From contig CAMTFK010000065.1 of assembly GCA_947071285.1 (NCBI GenBank), positions 1 to 20,648 of the forward strand: 20,648 bases of DNA, read 5' to 3'. The position numbers and the translations under genes are program-made. Each line of letters opens with the position of its first letter. Position 1 is the first letter of the stretch. Origin of the DNA: an uncultured Bacteroides sp. (GTDB lineage: Bacteria > Bacteroidota > Bacteroidia > Bacteroidales > Bacteroidaceae). The notes beneath the pieces were generated by a model, which ran no database searches, was not told the DNA's origin, and saw only the letters and a list, made by a program, of their open reading frames with translations. Shown in pieces: positions 1 to 7,628 of this stretch.

Positions 1-68
1 GATCAAGCCCTGGAGGATTCGAAGGGAGCTGGCCGTATAGGACTTACCCGTTTTTTTGTTTGCGGGTG

Positions 69-98
69 CAAAGGTAGGCATTTTTATTAAACTTGCAA
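69..98 (-). promoter_or_regulatory. Leftward Bacteroidetes-type promoter at the left edge
   Basis: On the minus strand an exact TAnnTTTG -7 box (TACCTTTG, complement of 69-76) is preceded, with 19 bp between, by a TTG (complement of 96-98) that suits the -33 element. Transcription would run left out of the window through a short stem (46-50 pairing with 63-67). The downstream product is cut off. No protein start is visible in positions 1-60, so the transcript could be an RNA gene or a long leader. Confidence 0.4.
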
Positions 99-160
99 TA
101 CTTTGCCCAAACTTTTTTCAACTTTAACAAGAATACGGGGGTAACAAACAATATTATTTA

Positions 161-168
161 TACCTTTG
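161..168 (+). promoter_or_regulatory. -7 promoter box for the DUF4199 operon
   Basis: TACCTTTG matches the Bacteroidetes sigma-ABfr -7 consensus TAnnTTTG exactly and lies 21 bp before the ATG at 190, leaving a short leader. No convincing -33 TTTG is visible at the expected distance. It is the only good box upstream of the six-gene rightward run. Confidence 0.5.
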
Positions 169-189
169 TGGCCATATTCCTAATGAAAG

Positions 190-738
190 ATGACAGAAAA
201 CAGAGGTTACTTACAACGATATGCCATGCTATTCGGCACTTACCTGGGGGGATTTTGGATTTTGAAGTTCATTCTATTCCCGCTGGGCTTAACTGTACCA
301 TTCTTACTCTTCCTTTTCGGGGGGCTGACTTTATGCGTGCCTTTCATGGCATACTATTATGTACGCATGTACCGTAATCACGTATGTGGCGGTGTCATCA
401 GTTTCCTTCATGCATGGATTTTCACCGTATTTATGTATATGTTTGCCGCTTTGCTTACGGCCGTAGCACATTACATATATTTCCGCTTCATAGATCAGGG
501 ATTCGTATTGGATACCTATGAGGGTTTGCTGAATAACTTCGAGGCAAACATACTACCGGGAATGGAGGTATATATCGACCAGTTGAAAGATGCTTTGAGC
601 GTGATGCGTTCATTGTCTCCGATAGAAATCACCATGCAATTAATGTCTCAGAATGTATTCTACGGATCGTTGCTTGCCATTCCTACCGCCCTGTTTGCCA
701 TGAAGCGGCCACCAGTGGACCACATCGGGGGACGATAG
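190..738 (+). CDS. DUF4199 family membrane protein
   Basis: A 182-residue integral membrane protein. Hydrophobic helices are visible at about residues 12-33, 37-57, 70-95 and 150-172. A more polar stretch (about 100-148, rich in E, D and N) sits between the last two. Length and layout fit the Bacteroidetes DUF4199 family, whose function is not known; the match is from recollection of family pattern, not a search. It is the first gene of a rightward run and lies 61 bp before a family 2 glycosyltransferase, a pairing common in Bacteroides. It may therefore take part in a membrane-linked glycan step, but that is inference from position only. An overlapping frame (93-377) is a shadow. Confidence 0.8.
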   Translation: MTENRGYLQRYAMLFGTYLGGFWILKFILFPLGLTVPFLLFLFGGLTLCVPFMAYYYVRMYRNHVCGGVISFLHAWIFTVFMYMFAALLTAVAHYIYFRFIDQGFVLDTYEGLLNNFEANILPGMEVYIDQLKDALSVMRSLSPIEITMQLMSQNVFYGSLLAIPTALFAMKRPPVDHIGGR

Positions 739-799
739 GGTGACAGAATGGTGATAAAAGTAATTTCAATCGTAAATCTTAAAATCGTAAATAAGAAAG

Positions 800-1753
800 A
801 TGGATATTTCAGTTGTCGTTCCTTTGTATAATGAAGAAGAATCTCTTCCGGAATTGTACGCATGGATTGAGCGGGTGATGAAGACCAACGGTTTTTCATA
901 TGAAGTGATTTTCGTGAATGACGGAAGTACCGACCGCTCCTGGCAGATTATCGAAAACCTGAGCCGGAAATCGGATGCCGTGCATGGCATCAAGTTCCGC
1001 CGTAACTATGGCAAGTCGCCTGCATTGTTTTGTGGATTCGAGAAGGCACAGGGAGATGTGGTCATCACAATGGATGCGGATTTACAGGATAGTCCGGACG
1101 AGATACCCGAACTATACCGGATGATTACAGAAGACGGTTACGACCTGGTGTCCGGCTGGAAGATGAAACGCTATGACCCGATTTCGAAGACCATTCCTAC
1201 AAAGTTGTTCAACGCAACCGCCCGAAAGGTATCCGGCATAAAGAATCTGCACGACTTTAATTGCGGACTGAAAGCCTATAAGAAAGACGTGATAAAGAAC
1301 ATCGAAGTATACGGCGAAATGCACCGTTATATCCCCTACCTTGCCAAGAACGCGGGTTTCAATAAAATCGGCGAAAAGGTGGTTCAACACCAGGCACGCA
1401 AATTCGGAAAGACGAAGTTCGGCGGGCTGAATCGTTTCTTCAACGGATACCTGGATTTGATTTCACTTTGGTTCCTGTCGGCCTTCGGAGTGAAGCCGAT
1501 GCACTTCTTCGGACTTCTGGGTTCGCTGATGTTCATCTTCGGCTTTATCTCGGTAGTTATTGTGGGAGTCATGAAGTTGTATCACATGCACTACGGGATG
1601 CCCTACCGCCTGGTGACGGACTCCCCCTACTTCTACTTGTCGCTGACCGCCATGATTATAGGAACCCAGTTGTTCCTTGCGGGCTTCCTCGGCGAACTGA
1701 TTTCGCGCAACGCCCCCGAACGAAACAAATATCAAATAGAAAAAACAATATAA
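800..1753 (+). CDS. Family 2 glycosyltransferase, polyprenyl-phosphate type, with two C-terminal membrane helices
   Basis: A 317-residue enzyme with a GT-A fold. The N-terminus carries the nucleotide-sugar site motifs VPLYNEE (7-13) and NDGST (40-44), then a DAD metal motif at 92-94 followed by LQDSP. The basic RKFGKTKFGG stretch near 200-209 corresponds to the RxGxSKF loop of dolichyl/undecaprenyl-phosphate glycosyltransferases such as GtrB and DPM1. Two membrane helices follow at about 236-260 and 278-301. The family transfers a sugar from a nucleotide donor to a polyprenyl phosphate on the cytoplasmic face, making a lipid-linked donor for glycan or lipid modification. The sugar cannot be read from sequence. 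It ends 6 bp before the next gene, consistent with co-transcription. Confidence 0.9.
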   Translation: MDISVVVPLYNEEESLPELYAWIERVMKTNGFSYEVIFVNDGSTDRSWQIIENLSRKSDAVHGIKFRRNYGKSPALFCGFEKAQGDVVITMDADLQDSPDEIPELYRMITEDGYDLVSGWKMKRYDPISKTIPTKLFNATARKVSGIKNLHDFNCGLKAYKKDVIKNIEVYGEMHRYIPYLAKNAGFNKIGEKVVQHQARKFGKTKFGGLNRFFNGYLDLISLWFLSAFGVKPMHFFGLLGSLMFIFGFISVVIVGVMKLYHMHYGMPYRLVTDSPYFYLSLTAMIIGTQLFLAGFLGELISRNAPERNKYQIEKTI

Positions 1754-1759
1754 AAGGCT

Positions 1760-2263
1760 ATGAGAAAATTAGTAAAACTGGTATTGCTTTGTCTGATTGC
1801 TTACCCCATCGCCACCATCGTCTCTTCTTGCTCGGAAGATGAAGATTGCTCCATGAACGCCCGCCCGATGATGGAATGCTTCCTCTACACGATAGACAAG
1901 GAAAATAATAATACGGTGCTGAAAGATACACTCGATTCGTTGACCATTACCGCTTTTGGTACGGACTCCATCATCCTCAACAACCAGAAAAGAGTGCATG
2001 GATTGTCGTTACCATTACGCTATACGGCCGACTCCACCGTACTGGTATTCCATTATAGCAAAGACCCCAAGATTAAAAAAGATACAATCGTTGTCCGCCA
2101 GAAGAATACTCCTTATTTCCTCTCTATGGATTGCGGCTATCAGATGAAACAAAGTATCACAGGCAGAGCATATAGCCGCCACAATCTTGATTCCATATAC
2201 ATTCAAAAAGCAGAAGTAATCAGCAATGGAACGGAAAATCTTAAACTCTTTTATCGTAATTAG
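1760..2263 (+). CDS. DUF6452-like lipoprotein
   Basis: A 167-residue secreted protein with a basic N-terminus, a hydrophobic core and a VSSC lipobox that puts the lipidated cysteine at residue 24. An acidic SEDEDC stretch follows directly, a charge pattern consistent with sorting in Bacteroidetes lipoproteins. The mature part is beta-rich, without membrane helices, and contains conserved-looking cysteines (C30, C41 and C125). I assign DUF6452 from the opening of the mature domain and from its partnership with a DUF6048-like gene, a pairing I recall from Bacteroides genomes. The stop codon lies 38 bp inside the next gene, so the two are probably translationally coupled. Function unknown. Confidence 0.72.
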   Translation: MRKLVKLVLLCLIAYPIATIVSSCSEDEDCSMNARPMMECFLYTIDKENNNTVLKDTLDSLTITAFGTDSIILNNQKRVHGLSLPLRYTADSTVLVFHYSKDPKIKKDTIVVRQKNTPYFLSMDCGYQMKQSITGRAYSRHNLDSIYIQKAEVISNGTENLKLFYRN

Positions 2264-2990
2264 TCTGGCGTTTTGCTTGCTGGCCGGACTTCCGGTACGA
2301 GCGCAGAACACCAACCGTCCTCCTGCTTCCAATCCGCCCAAGGAAGAAAAGAAGGAGACGGAAGAGGTGTCTTTCCCGCTATATAATGGCGTGACCGTGA
2401 GCGTAGACTTATGGGGCATCGGTAGCAAAGTGCTCGGAGGTGATTTCCTCAGTTCGGAAGTGGCCGTCGACGTCAATCTTAAGAACCGTTTCTTCCCGAT
2501 AGTGGAACTCGGATATGGTGGCACCGATGCATGGAACGACAATGGTACACACTACAAAAGCAACGCACCCTATTTTCGTGTCGGCATCAATTATAACGCC
2601 CTTTATAAAAAGAAATTCGATAATTTCCTATTCGTCGGTTTACGCTACGCTATGAGTAGTTTTAAGTACGACATAACGGCCCTTTCCGTAGACGATCCCA
2701 TTTATGGCGGAAGCATCGGAAACCCGAATCAGATGGATGACATCTGGGGCGGTAGCCTCCCTTTCAATCATCAGGGCATGAAAGGGTCTATGCAATGGGT
2801 AGAATTTTGTGTAGGCATCCGCGCACACATCTGGAAGCAATTCTACATGGGATGGGGATTGCGCTTCAAATTCCGCACCAGCTCATCTACGGGAGAATAT
2901 GGCGACCCGTGGTACGTACCGGGATTCGGAAAATATGGCTCAAACACGCTGGGCGTAACTTATACAATCACCTATAAACTACCATTCTAA
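2226..2990 (+). CDS. DUF6048-like outer-membrane beta-barrel protein
   Basis: A 254-residue protein starting with a signal peptide (residues 1-26, ending in a VRAQ cleavage site). A charged PPKEEKKETEE linker follows, then about 200 residues of alternating aromatic/polar strands ending in TYTITYKLPF. The terminal phenylalanine and the strand pattern fit an outer-membrane barrel handled by BamA. The start is fixed by the signal peptide, which forces a 38-bp overlap with the preceding lipoprotein gene. A barrel plus a lipoprotein in one overlapping pair suggests an envelope complex; that is inference. The DUF6048 label is from family recollection. It ends 5 bp before mntP. Confidence 0.72.
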   Translation: MERKILNSFIVISLAFCLLAGLPVRAQNTNRPPASNPPKEEKKETEEVSFPLYNGVTVSVDLWGIGSKVLGGDFLSSEVAVDVNLKNRFFPIVELGYGGTDAWNDNGTHYKSNAPYFRVGINYNALYKKKFDNFLFVGLRYAMSSFKYDITALSVDDPIYGGSIGNPNQMDDIWGGSLPFNHQGMKGSMQWVEFCVGIRAHIWKQFYMGWGLRFKFRTSSSTGEYGDPWYVPGFGKYGSNTLGVTYTITYKLPF

Positions 2991-2995
2991 AAACT

Positions 2996-3577
2996 ATGAC
3001 CGGATTAGAGATTTGGCTTCTTGCCGTGGGACTCGCAATGGATTGCTTCGCCATTTCTATTGCCAGTGGTATCCTCCTAAAACGTACGCTATGGCGGCCT
3101 ATGCTGACCATGGCGTTTTTCTTTGGATTATTTCAAGCCATCATGCCACTCTTGGGATGGATAGGCGCCAGCACGTTCAGCCATCTGATAGAGAGCCTGG
3201 ATCATTGGATTGCTTTCGCCATCCTCGCCTTTCTGGGCGGACGTATGGTCAGGGAATCTTTTAAAGACGAGGATTGCAAAAAAGAATATGACCCGAAAAG
3301 CCTGAAAGTGGTGTTGGCACTGGCCATAGCAACCAGTATTGACGCACTCGCCATCGGGGTATCATTCGCATTTCTGGGTGTACGAGGCTTTTCGGAAGTA
3401 TTGCCACCGGTTTCCATCATCGGCTTCGTCTCATTCGCCATGTCTCTCATAGGACTCTTGTTCGGCATCCGGTTTGGTTGCGGCATCGCACGAAGGTTGC
3501 GGGCGGAACTCTGGGGAGGTATCATCCTGATTATCATCGGAACCAAAATATTAGTAGAACATTTGTTTTTCAGTTAA
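2996..3577 (+). CDS. mntP: Putative manganese efflux pump MntP
   Basis: A 193-residue six-helix membrane protein of the MntP family, which exports Mn2+ to protect against manganese excess. The family duplication is visible: a first-half motif AMDCFAISIASG (D16) and a second-half counterpart TSIDALAIGVSFAFLG (D116), each placing an acidic residue in a membrane helix. A charged cytoplasmic loop (residues 88-102, KDEDCKKEYD) separates the halves. Length is normal for the family. In many bacteria mntP is controlled by a yybP-ykoY manganese riboswitch. Here only 5 bp separate it from the upstream gene, so no such leader can fit directly before it and expression must come mainly from the upstream operon or an internal promoter. 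Confidence 0.9.
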   Translation: MTGLEIWLLAVGLAMDCFAISIASGILLKRTLWRPMLTMAFFFGLFQAIMPLLGWIGASTFSHLIESLDHWIAFAILAFLGGRMVRESFKDEDCKKEYDPKSLKVVLALAIATSIDALAIGVSFAFLGVRGFSEVLPPVSIIGFVSFAMSLIGLLFGIRFGCGIARRLRAELWGGIILIIIGTKILVEHLFFS

Positions 3578-3586
3578 ACCTCAATT

Positions 3587-4609
3587 ATGGAAAAGAAGGT
3601 ACAGAGAAATTTCTTATGGATTGCCCTGCTCGTGCTGGGAACAATCTGGATACTTGCACGCCACAACCGTACAGAGCCTTACACCACCGTGAACGGACTG
3701 ATATTCGGTACGGTTTATAAAATCACTTATCAATATGATGGTGACCTGAAAGCCGAGATAGACGACGAGTTGAAGCGTTTTGACGGTTCGTTGTCCCCTT
3801 TCAATGACACGGCCACCATCACCCGGATTAATCGCAACGAGGACATCGTGGCAGATACTTTCTTTACCAATGTATTCCATCGTAGCATGGAGATTTCCAA
3901 AGAGACGGACGGTGCATTTGATATTACGGTTGCCCCGTTGGCAAATGCCTGGGGCTTCGGCTTCAAGAAAGGGGCATTCCCCGACTCGGCCATGATAGAT
4001 AGTTTGTTGGAAATCACCGGATATGCCAAAGTAGCTTTATCCGAAGAAGGGAAAGTGGTGAAACAGGACGCACGCATGATGCTTTCGTGTAGTGCCGTTG
4101 CCAAAGGGTATGCGGTAGATGTCATCGCACAATTCCTTGCAAAGAAGGGCATCAAGAACTTCATGGTGGACATAGGTGGAGAGATTGTGGCACGTGGAGA
4201 GAACCCCAAAAAAAGCTCGTGGAGAATCGGTATAAATAAGCCCGTAGATGATTCATTATCCATCAACCAAGAATTGCAAACGGTGCTGAATGTGAGCGAT
4301 GTGGGCATTGCCACTTCGGGCAATTATCGTAATTTCTATTACAAGGACGGAAAGAAATATGCACATACCATAGACCCGAGAACGGGGTATCCCGTGCAAC
4401 ACAACATCTTATCCGCCACCGTAGTAGCCAAAGATTGCATGAGTGCCGACGCTTATGCCACCGCATTCATGGTCATGGGACTGGAAGAGGCGGAACGTTT
4501 CGCAAATGCACATCCGGATATTGATGCTTGCTTCATCTATACAGACGAGAAAGGAGAACTCCAAACCTATTATACGAAGGGGATGGAGAGGTTTATAGAG
4601 AAGAAATGA
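3587..4609 (+). CDS. apbE: FAD:protein FMN transferase (ApbE)
   Basis: A 340-residue ApbE-family enzyme, which uses FAD to attach FMN covalently to a threonine or serine of partner proteins such as RnfG/NqrC in Na+-pumping complexes. It acts outside the cytoplasm. One N-terminal membrane anchor is visible (residues 8-24) with no lipobox cysteine. Family motifs in order: SLSPFND (68-74), FDITVAPLANAWGFG (111-125), SAVAKGYAVD (169-178), DIGGEI (195-200), DPRTGYPV (263-270) and SADAYATA (286-293), the last carrying the metal-binding acidic residue. All are intact. It lies 9 bp after mntP and ends the operon. Its stop codon is inside the terminal inverted repeat of the palindromic element at 4604-4784. 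Confidence 0.92.
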   Translation: MEKKVQRNFLWIALLVLGTIWILARHNRTEPYTTVNGLIFGTVYKITYQYDGDLKAEIDDELKRFDGSLSPFNDTATITRINRNEDIVADTFFTNVFHRSMEISKETDGAFDITVAPLANAWGFGFKKGAFPDSAMIDSLLEITGYAKVALSEEGKVVKQDARMMLSCSAVAKGYAVDVIAQFLAKKGIKNFMVDIGGEIVARGENPKKSSWRIGINKPVDDSLSINQELQTVLNVSDVGIATSGNYRNFYYKDGKKYAHTIDPRTGYPVQHNILSATVVAKDCMSADAYATAFMVMGLEEAERFANAHPDIDACFIYTDEKGELQTYYTKGMERFIEKK

Positions 4610-4784
4610 TAATTTATCGCGCAAAGCGCGATAAGTAACGAGCTACGAGCTACAAGTGACAAGTACCTTTCGGCGTGATAGCCGGGCGAATTATTATTCG
4701 CCCACGAGTACAGCGCAGCAACTCGTTACTGGTAGCTCGTAGCTCGTAACTTAATTTAGCGGCGAAGCCGCTAAATTATCATTT
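4604..4784. repeat. Nested palindromic element 1 between convergent apbE and DUF486 genes
   Basis: A 181-bp stretch with several layers of dyad symmetry. The ends (4604-4616 and 4772-4784) are 13-bp perfect inverted repeats that contain the stop codons of both flanking genes. Inside is a 9-bp GC-rich hairpin with an AAA loop (4614-4622/4626-4634) and a 12-bp hairpin with a GAA loop (4752-4763/4767-4778). Two long arms (4633-4664 and 4721-4752) are near-perfect reverse complements made of tandem GAGCTAC-type heptamers. At the centre is an 8-bp hairpin with a TATT loop (4684-4691/4696-4703). The hairpins could end transcription from both sides. It shares its arm sequence with the element at 5949-6053. 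Confidence 0.85.
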
Positions 4785-5147
4785 GTAGAACACAAAATAC
4801 ACCGCCAGCACCAGGCAGACAAATGCCGCAAAGTGGTTCCAATGCAAGCTTTCCCCTTTAAAAAGCACGGTGGTGAACACGGTGAAAATGATAAGAGTAA
4901 TCACCTCCTGAATAATCTTTAGTTGTATCAAAGAGAAAGGCCCGCCATTACCAATAAACCCAATGCGATTGGCGGGAACCAGACAAAAATATTCCGCAAG
5001 AGCGATACTCCACGAAAATAGAATGATGGCATAAAGCGGCCAGTTCGTAATCACTTTCATATCTTGCAACTTCAGATGACCATACCATGCAAAAGTCATA
5101 AAGATATTAGAGACTATTAAAAGTAAAATAGTATAAAGACCTTTCAT
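4779..5147 (-). CDS. DUF486 family (DMT-like) small membrane protein
   Basis: A 122-residue protein with four hydrophobic helices at about 4-21, 37-53, 75-96 and 103-120, the size and layout of half a drug/metabolite transporter. The PANRIG sequence (58-63) after the second helix and the WYGH motif near residue 21 are typical of the DUF486 family, which is widespread and has no assigned substrate. By analogy with small DMT proteins it may work as a dimer; that is inference. It starts 29 bp after the stop of ttcA on the same strand, so it is probably the second gene of a ttcA transcript. Its stop codon lies in the inverted repeat shared with the convergent apbE gene. Confidence 0.85.
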   Translation of the reverse strand: MKGLYTILLLIVSNIFMTFAWYGHLKLQDMKVITNWPLYAIILFSWSIALAEYFCLVPANRIGFIGNGGPFSLIQLKIIQEVITLIIFTVFTTVLFKGESLHWNHFAAFVCLVLAVYFVFYK

Positions 5148-5176
5148 TTCAATGATGAATATTTTAAGGGTGAATA

Positions 5177-5932
5177 TTAGTCTAATTTATCAAATTTCTT
5201 AGGCAGAAGTTCCTCCTGGACATTGGCCATACTCCCCCAAAGACTATAACGCGCCTCCGGGTTCATCTCTTCCAACTGATGCAAAATCCCTTTCATGCTA
5301 CTACGATGCGATTGCGCCTCATAAGGGCAATTCTTCACCTGCTTGCGATAGCCCCTGATTTGCGCCAACTCCAACAAATCGGCCTCATGCACCAGACACA
5401 TCGGACGGATAATCGTCATGTCGAACTTCTTCATTACCAAACGGGGCGGCATGGAACTGAATGCTCCCTGAAAGGTGATATTCATCAACAACGTTTCCAG
5501 AATGTCATCCATGTGGTGTCCCAGCGCTATTTTATTGCAACCTTGCTCTTTGGCAACCGTAAACAACGCCTTCCGACGGTTCCACGAACAAAGGAAACAA
5601 GGAGATTTGCGGGTATCCGTACTTGCATCGAACTCCGTCTCATACAACACGAAAGGTATCCCCCACGACTCCACATATTCGCGAAGATACGTCCAGTCGC
5701 TCTGATAGGGAATATTCTTCATAACCACGTGGACGGCAACCACCGAAAACTTAGGCTTAAAGATGCGGGCACGTTTTGCCAACAACTCCACCAACGCCAA
5801 AGAATCTTTGCCGCCCGAAAGTCCGATGAGAATTTTATCCCCGTCCTCTATCAGACCATATTCCACCAATCCCTTACTGAACCGCTTATCAATGCGGCGG
5901 ATGGTTTTCTCTTCTTCGGTAAATTGCGCCAT
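5177..5932 (-). CDS. ttcA: TtcA-family tRNA 2-thiolation enzyme (PP-loop ATPase)
   Basis: A 251-residue cytoplasmic enzyme of the TtcA family, which thiolates cytidine 32 of certain tRNAs using ATP and a [4Fe-4S] cluster. The ATP-binding PP-loop SGGKDS is at 39-44. The cluster cysteines are C112 and C115 (CFLC) and a third at C202 (NCPYE), matching the three-cysteine pattern of the family. GHHMDDILET (138-147) is the second conserved nucleotide/tRNA motif. The C-terminus is shorter than in E. coli TtcA, as is usual in this phylum. A TAnnTTTG box at 6070-6077 on the minus strand would give a leader of about 130 nt that includes palindromic element 2, ending 16 nt before the ATG. Translation may therefore be affected by that hairpin. 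Confidence 0.9.
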   Translation of the reverse strand: MAQFTEEEKTIRRIDKRFSKGLVEYGLIEDGDKILIGLSGGKDSLALVELLAKRARIFKPKFSVVAVHVVMKNIPYQSDWTYLREYVESWGIPFVLYETEFDASTDTRKSPCFLCSWNRRKALFTVAKEQGCNKIALGHHMDDILETLLMNITFQGAFSSMPPRLVMKKFDMTIIRPMCLVHEADLLELAQIRGYRKQVKNCPYEAQSHRSSMKGILHQLEEMNPEARYSLWGSMANVQEELLPKKFDKLD

Positions 5933-5948
5933 AATGATTATAAGCTAC

Positions 5949-6053
5949 GAGTTACAAGCTACAAGAGCTACGAGCTACAAAGCTACAAGCTATGAGTGCC
6001 ATGCGGATGTAGCGCAGCTACTTGTAGCTCGTAGCTCTTGTAGCTTGTAGCTC
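5949..6053. repeat. Palindromic element 2 (GAGCTAC heptamer repeats) upstream of ttcA
   Basis: Two 32-base arms (5949-5980 and 6022-6053) are reverse complements at 31 of 32 positions. The one difference could still pair as a G-U in RNA of one orientation. Each arm is a run of degenerate heptamers (GAGCTAC, AAGCTAC, GAGTTAC). The 41-base loop contains a small GTAGC/GCTAC stem. Bases 6020-6037 match 4640-4657 of element 1 as an exact 18-base reverse complement, so the two elements belong to one repeat family. It lies between the divergent ttcA and TPR/PD40 genes. Confidence 0.85.
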
Positions 6054-6069
6054 TCTTGCTTTCCGGTTG

Positions 6070-6077
6070 CAAAAGTA
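6070..6077 (-). promoter_or_regulatory. -7 promoter box for ttcA
   Basis: The minus strand reads TACTTTTG here, an exact TAnnTTTG. It lies about 138 bp before the ttcA start, so the transcript would contain the whole of palindromic element 2. The -33 region is only T-rich. Confidence 0.4.
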
Positions 6078-6150
6078 AGAGAAAAGAATGATTTAAAGAA
6101 GAATTAACATAATAGAATAACGGAATTCAGCATTATTCCCGATTAATTTG

Positions 6151-6158
6151 TATTTTTG
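6151..6158 (+). promoter_or_regulatory. -7 promoter box for the TPR-nfeD-floA operon
   Basis: TATTTTTG matches TAnnTTTG and lies 32 bp before the ATG at 6190. No clear -33 TTTG is seen. The next two genes follow at 5 and 27 bp, so this probably drives all three. Confidence 0.45.
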
Positions 6159-6189
6159 AACATTCGAATTTGTAAGTTGGATAAGTAGC

Positions 6190-7623
6190 ATGAAAAAGAG
6201 ATATATTTTACTCCTCCTATTTTGTTTTGTATTAGCCGGTGCGTCTGCACAGACGTTGGAGCAGGCAAAGGCTTTCTACAACAAAGGGCAATATGAGCAA
6301 GCCAAACCCATTTTCCAGAAATACATCAAGACACAACCAAACAATGGAAACTACAACTTATGGTATGGCGTGTGTTGCCTGGAAACGGGAGAACCGGACG
6401 TAGCCGTGAAATATTTGGAAACCGCCGTCAAAAGACGCGTACCCAGCGGCCAGTTGTATCTGGCACGGACTTATAATGATTTGTACCGCTTTGAAGAGGC
6501 CATCAAGTGCTATGAAGATTACATCAGCGACCTCAGCAAAAGGAAAAGACCGACCGAAGAAGCCGAAAAACTTCTGGAAAAGAGCAAGACCAATTTCCGC
6601 ATGCTGAAAGGCGTTGAAGAAGTCTGTATCATCGATAGTGTCGTAGTAGATAAAGACCGCTTTCTGGAAGTTTATAAAATCAGCCCCGAATCCGGCAAAC
6701 TATTCACGTACAACGATTTCTTCCAAAACAAAGAAGAAGTAGAAGCCACCGTATACGAGACGGAACTCAGCAACAAGATTTATTATGGCGAACGCCAGCC
6801 CGACGGCAAACTCAGCATCTTGGCCCGCAACAAGATGCAGGGTGAATGGGGAAAAGGCAACCTGTTGCCCGGTAGCATCAACGACTCCATCAATGCCAAC
6901 TATCCCTATGTATTGACGGATGGCGTGACCATCTATTATGCCGCCGATGGCGAAAACTCAATCGGAGGATACGACATATTCGTCACCCGCTACAATACGA
7001 ATACCAACACCTATCTGACACCGGAGAATGTGGGTATGCCGTTCAATTCACCTTACAACGATTATATGTTCGTTATCGACGAATTCAATAACCTCGGATG
7101 GTTTGCTTCCGACCGCTACCAGCCGGAAGGCAAAGTGTGCATCTATGTATTCATTCCCAACTCCTCCAAGCAAGTGTACAATTATGAAGCGATGGACAAG
7201 CAAAAAGCCATCAGCCTTGCCCGCATCCATTCGTTGAGAGATACATGGACACACCCGGATGCCGTATCCGATGCCAAGCAACGCCTACAGGCCGCAATGA
7301 ACGAAAAGCCCCAAGCCAAGCCCATGCACGAGTTTGAGTTCGTCATCGACGACCACACTACATATCATCAATCAAGCGACTTCAAATCTCCCCAAGCCAA
7401 GGAATTGTTCAGCCAATACCGCCAACAGGAAAAGGACTTCAAGCAACAACTGAATAAGCTGGAAGAGCAACGCACGTTGTACTCCCGAGCCAATGAAAGC
7501 GATAAAGCCAAGCTGGCACCCGCCATACTCGACCTAGAAAAGCGAATCTGGCAATTGTCGGACGAAGTGGAACGCGCCGCCATCAAAGTGCGCAACACCG
7601 AAAAACAAACTTTAAAACCCTAA
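6190..7623 (+). CDS. Secreted TPR and PD40-repeat envelope protein
   Basis: A 477-residue exported protein. Residues 1-21 are a signal peptide ending ASAQ, with no lipobox cysteine. TPR-type helices follow (about 23-130, for example the LEQAKAFYNKGQYEQAKPIF repeat). A region resembling PD40/WD40-like propeller blades spans about 185-325, with the blade signatures YYAADG, GGYDIF and GWFASDR. A charged alpha-helical, probably coiled-coil tail runs from about 385 to 477. The TPR plus PD40 order resembles Bacteroidetes periplasmic proteins such as the PorE/OmpA-associated group, but no OmpA peptidoglycan-binding domain is present. It heads an operon with nfeD and floA (5 and 27 bp gaps), so a link with flotillin membrane domains is possible but unproven. 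Confidence 0.8.
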   Translation: MKKRYILLLLFCFVLAGASAQTLEQAKAFYNKGQYEQAKPIFQKYIKTQPNNGNYNLWYGVCCLETGEPDVAVKYLETAVKRRVPSGQLYLARTYNDLYRFEEAIKCYEDYISDLSKRKRPTEEAEKLLEKSKTNFRMLKGVEEVCIIDSVVVDKDRFLEVYKISPESGKLFTYNDFFQNKEEVEATVYETELSNKIYYGERQPDGKLSILARNKMQGEWGKGNLLPGSINDSINANYPYVLTDGVTIYYAADGENSIGGYDIFVTRYNTNTNTYLTPENVGMPFNSPYNDYMFVIDEFNNLGWFASDRYQPEGKVCIYVFIPNSSKQVYNYEAMDKQKAISLARIHSLRDTWTHPDAVSDAKQRLQAAMNEKPQAKPMHEFEFVIDDHTTYHQSSDFKSPQAKELFSQYRQQEKDFKQQLNKLEEQRTLYSRANESDKAKLAPAILDLEKRIWQLSDEVERAAIKVRNTEKQTLKP

Positions 7624-7628
7624 TAATT

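Noticed and set aside
12..32. tRNA-like T-loop (TTCGAA) at the left edge
   Set aside because: The bases flanking the loop do not pair as a T stem on either strand, and no other tRNA arm is seen.
2960..2996. yybP-ykoY manganese riboswitch before mntP
   Set aside because: Only 5 bp separate the previous stop from the mntP start, and no such structure can be placed.
5279..5995. 238-codon open frame on the + strand
   Set aside because: It is antisense to ttcA. Its tail of repeated YKSYELQ-type residues is the translation of the heptamer repeats in palindromic element 2.
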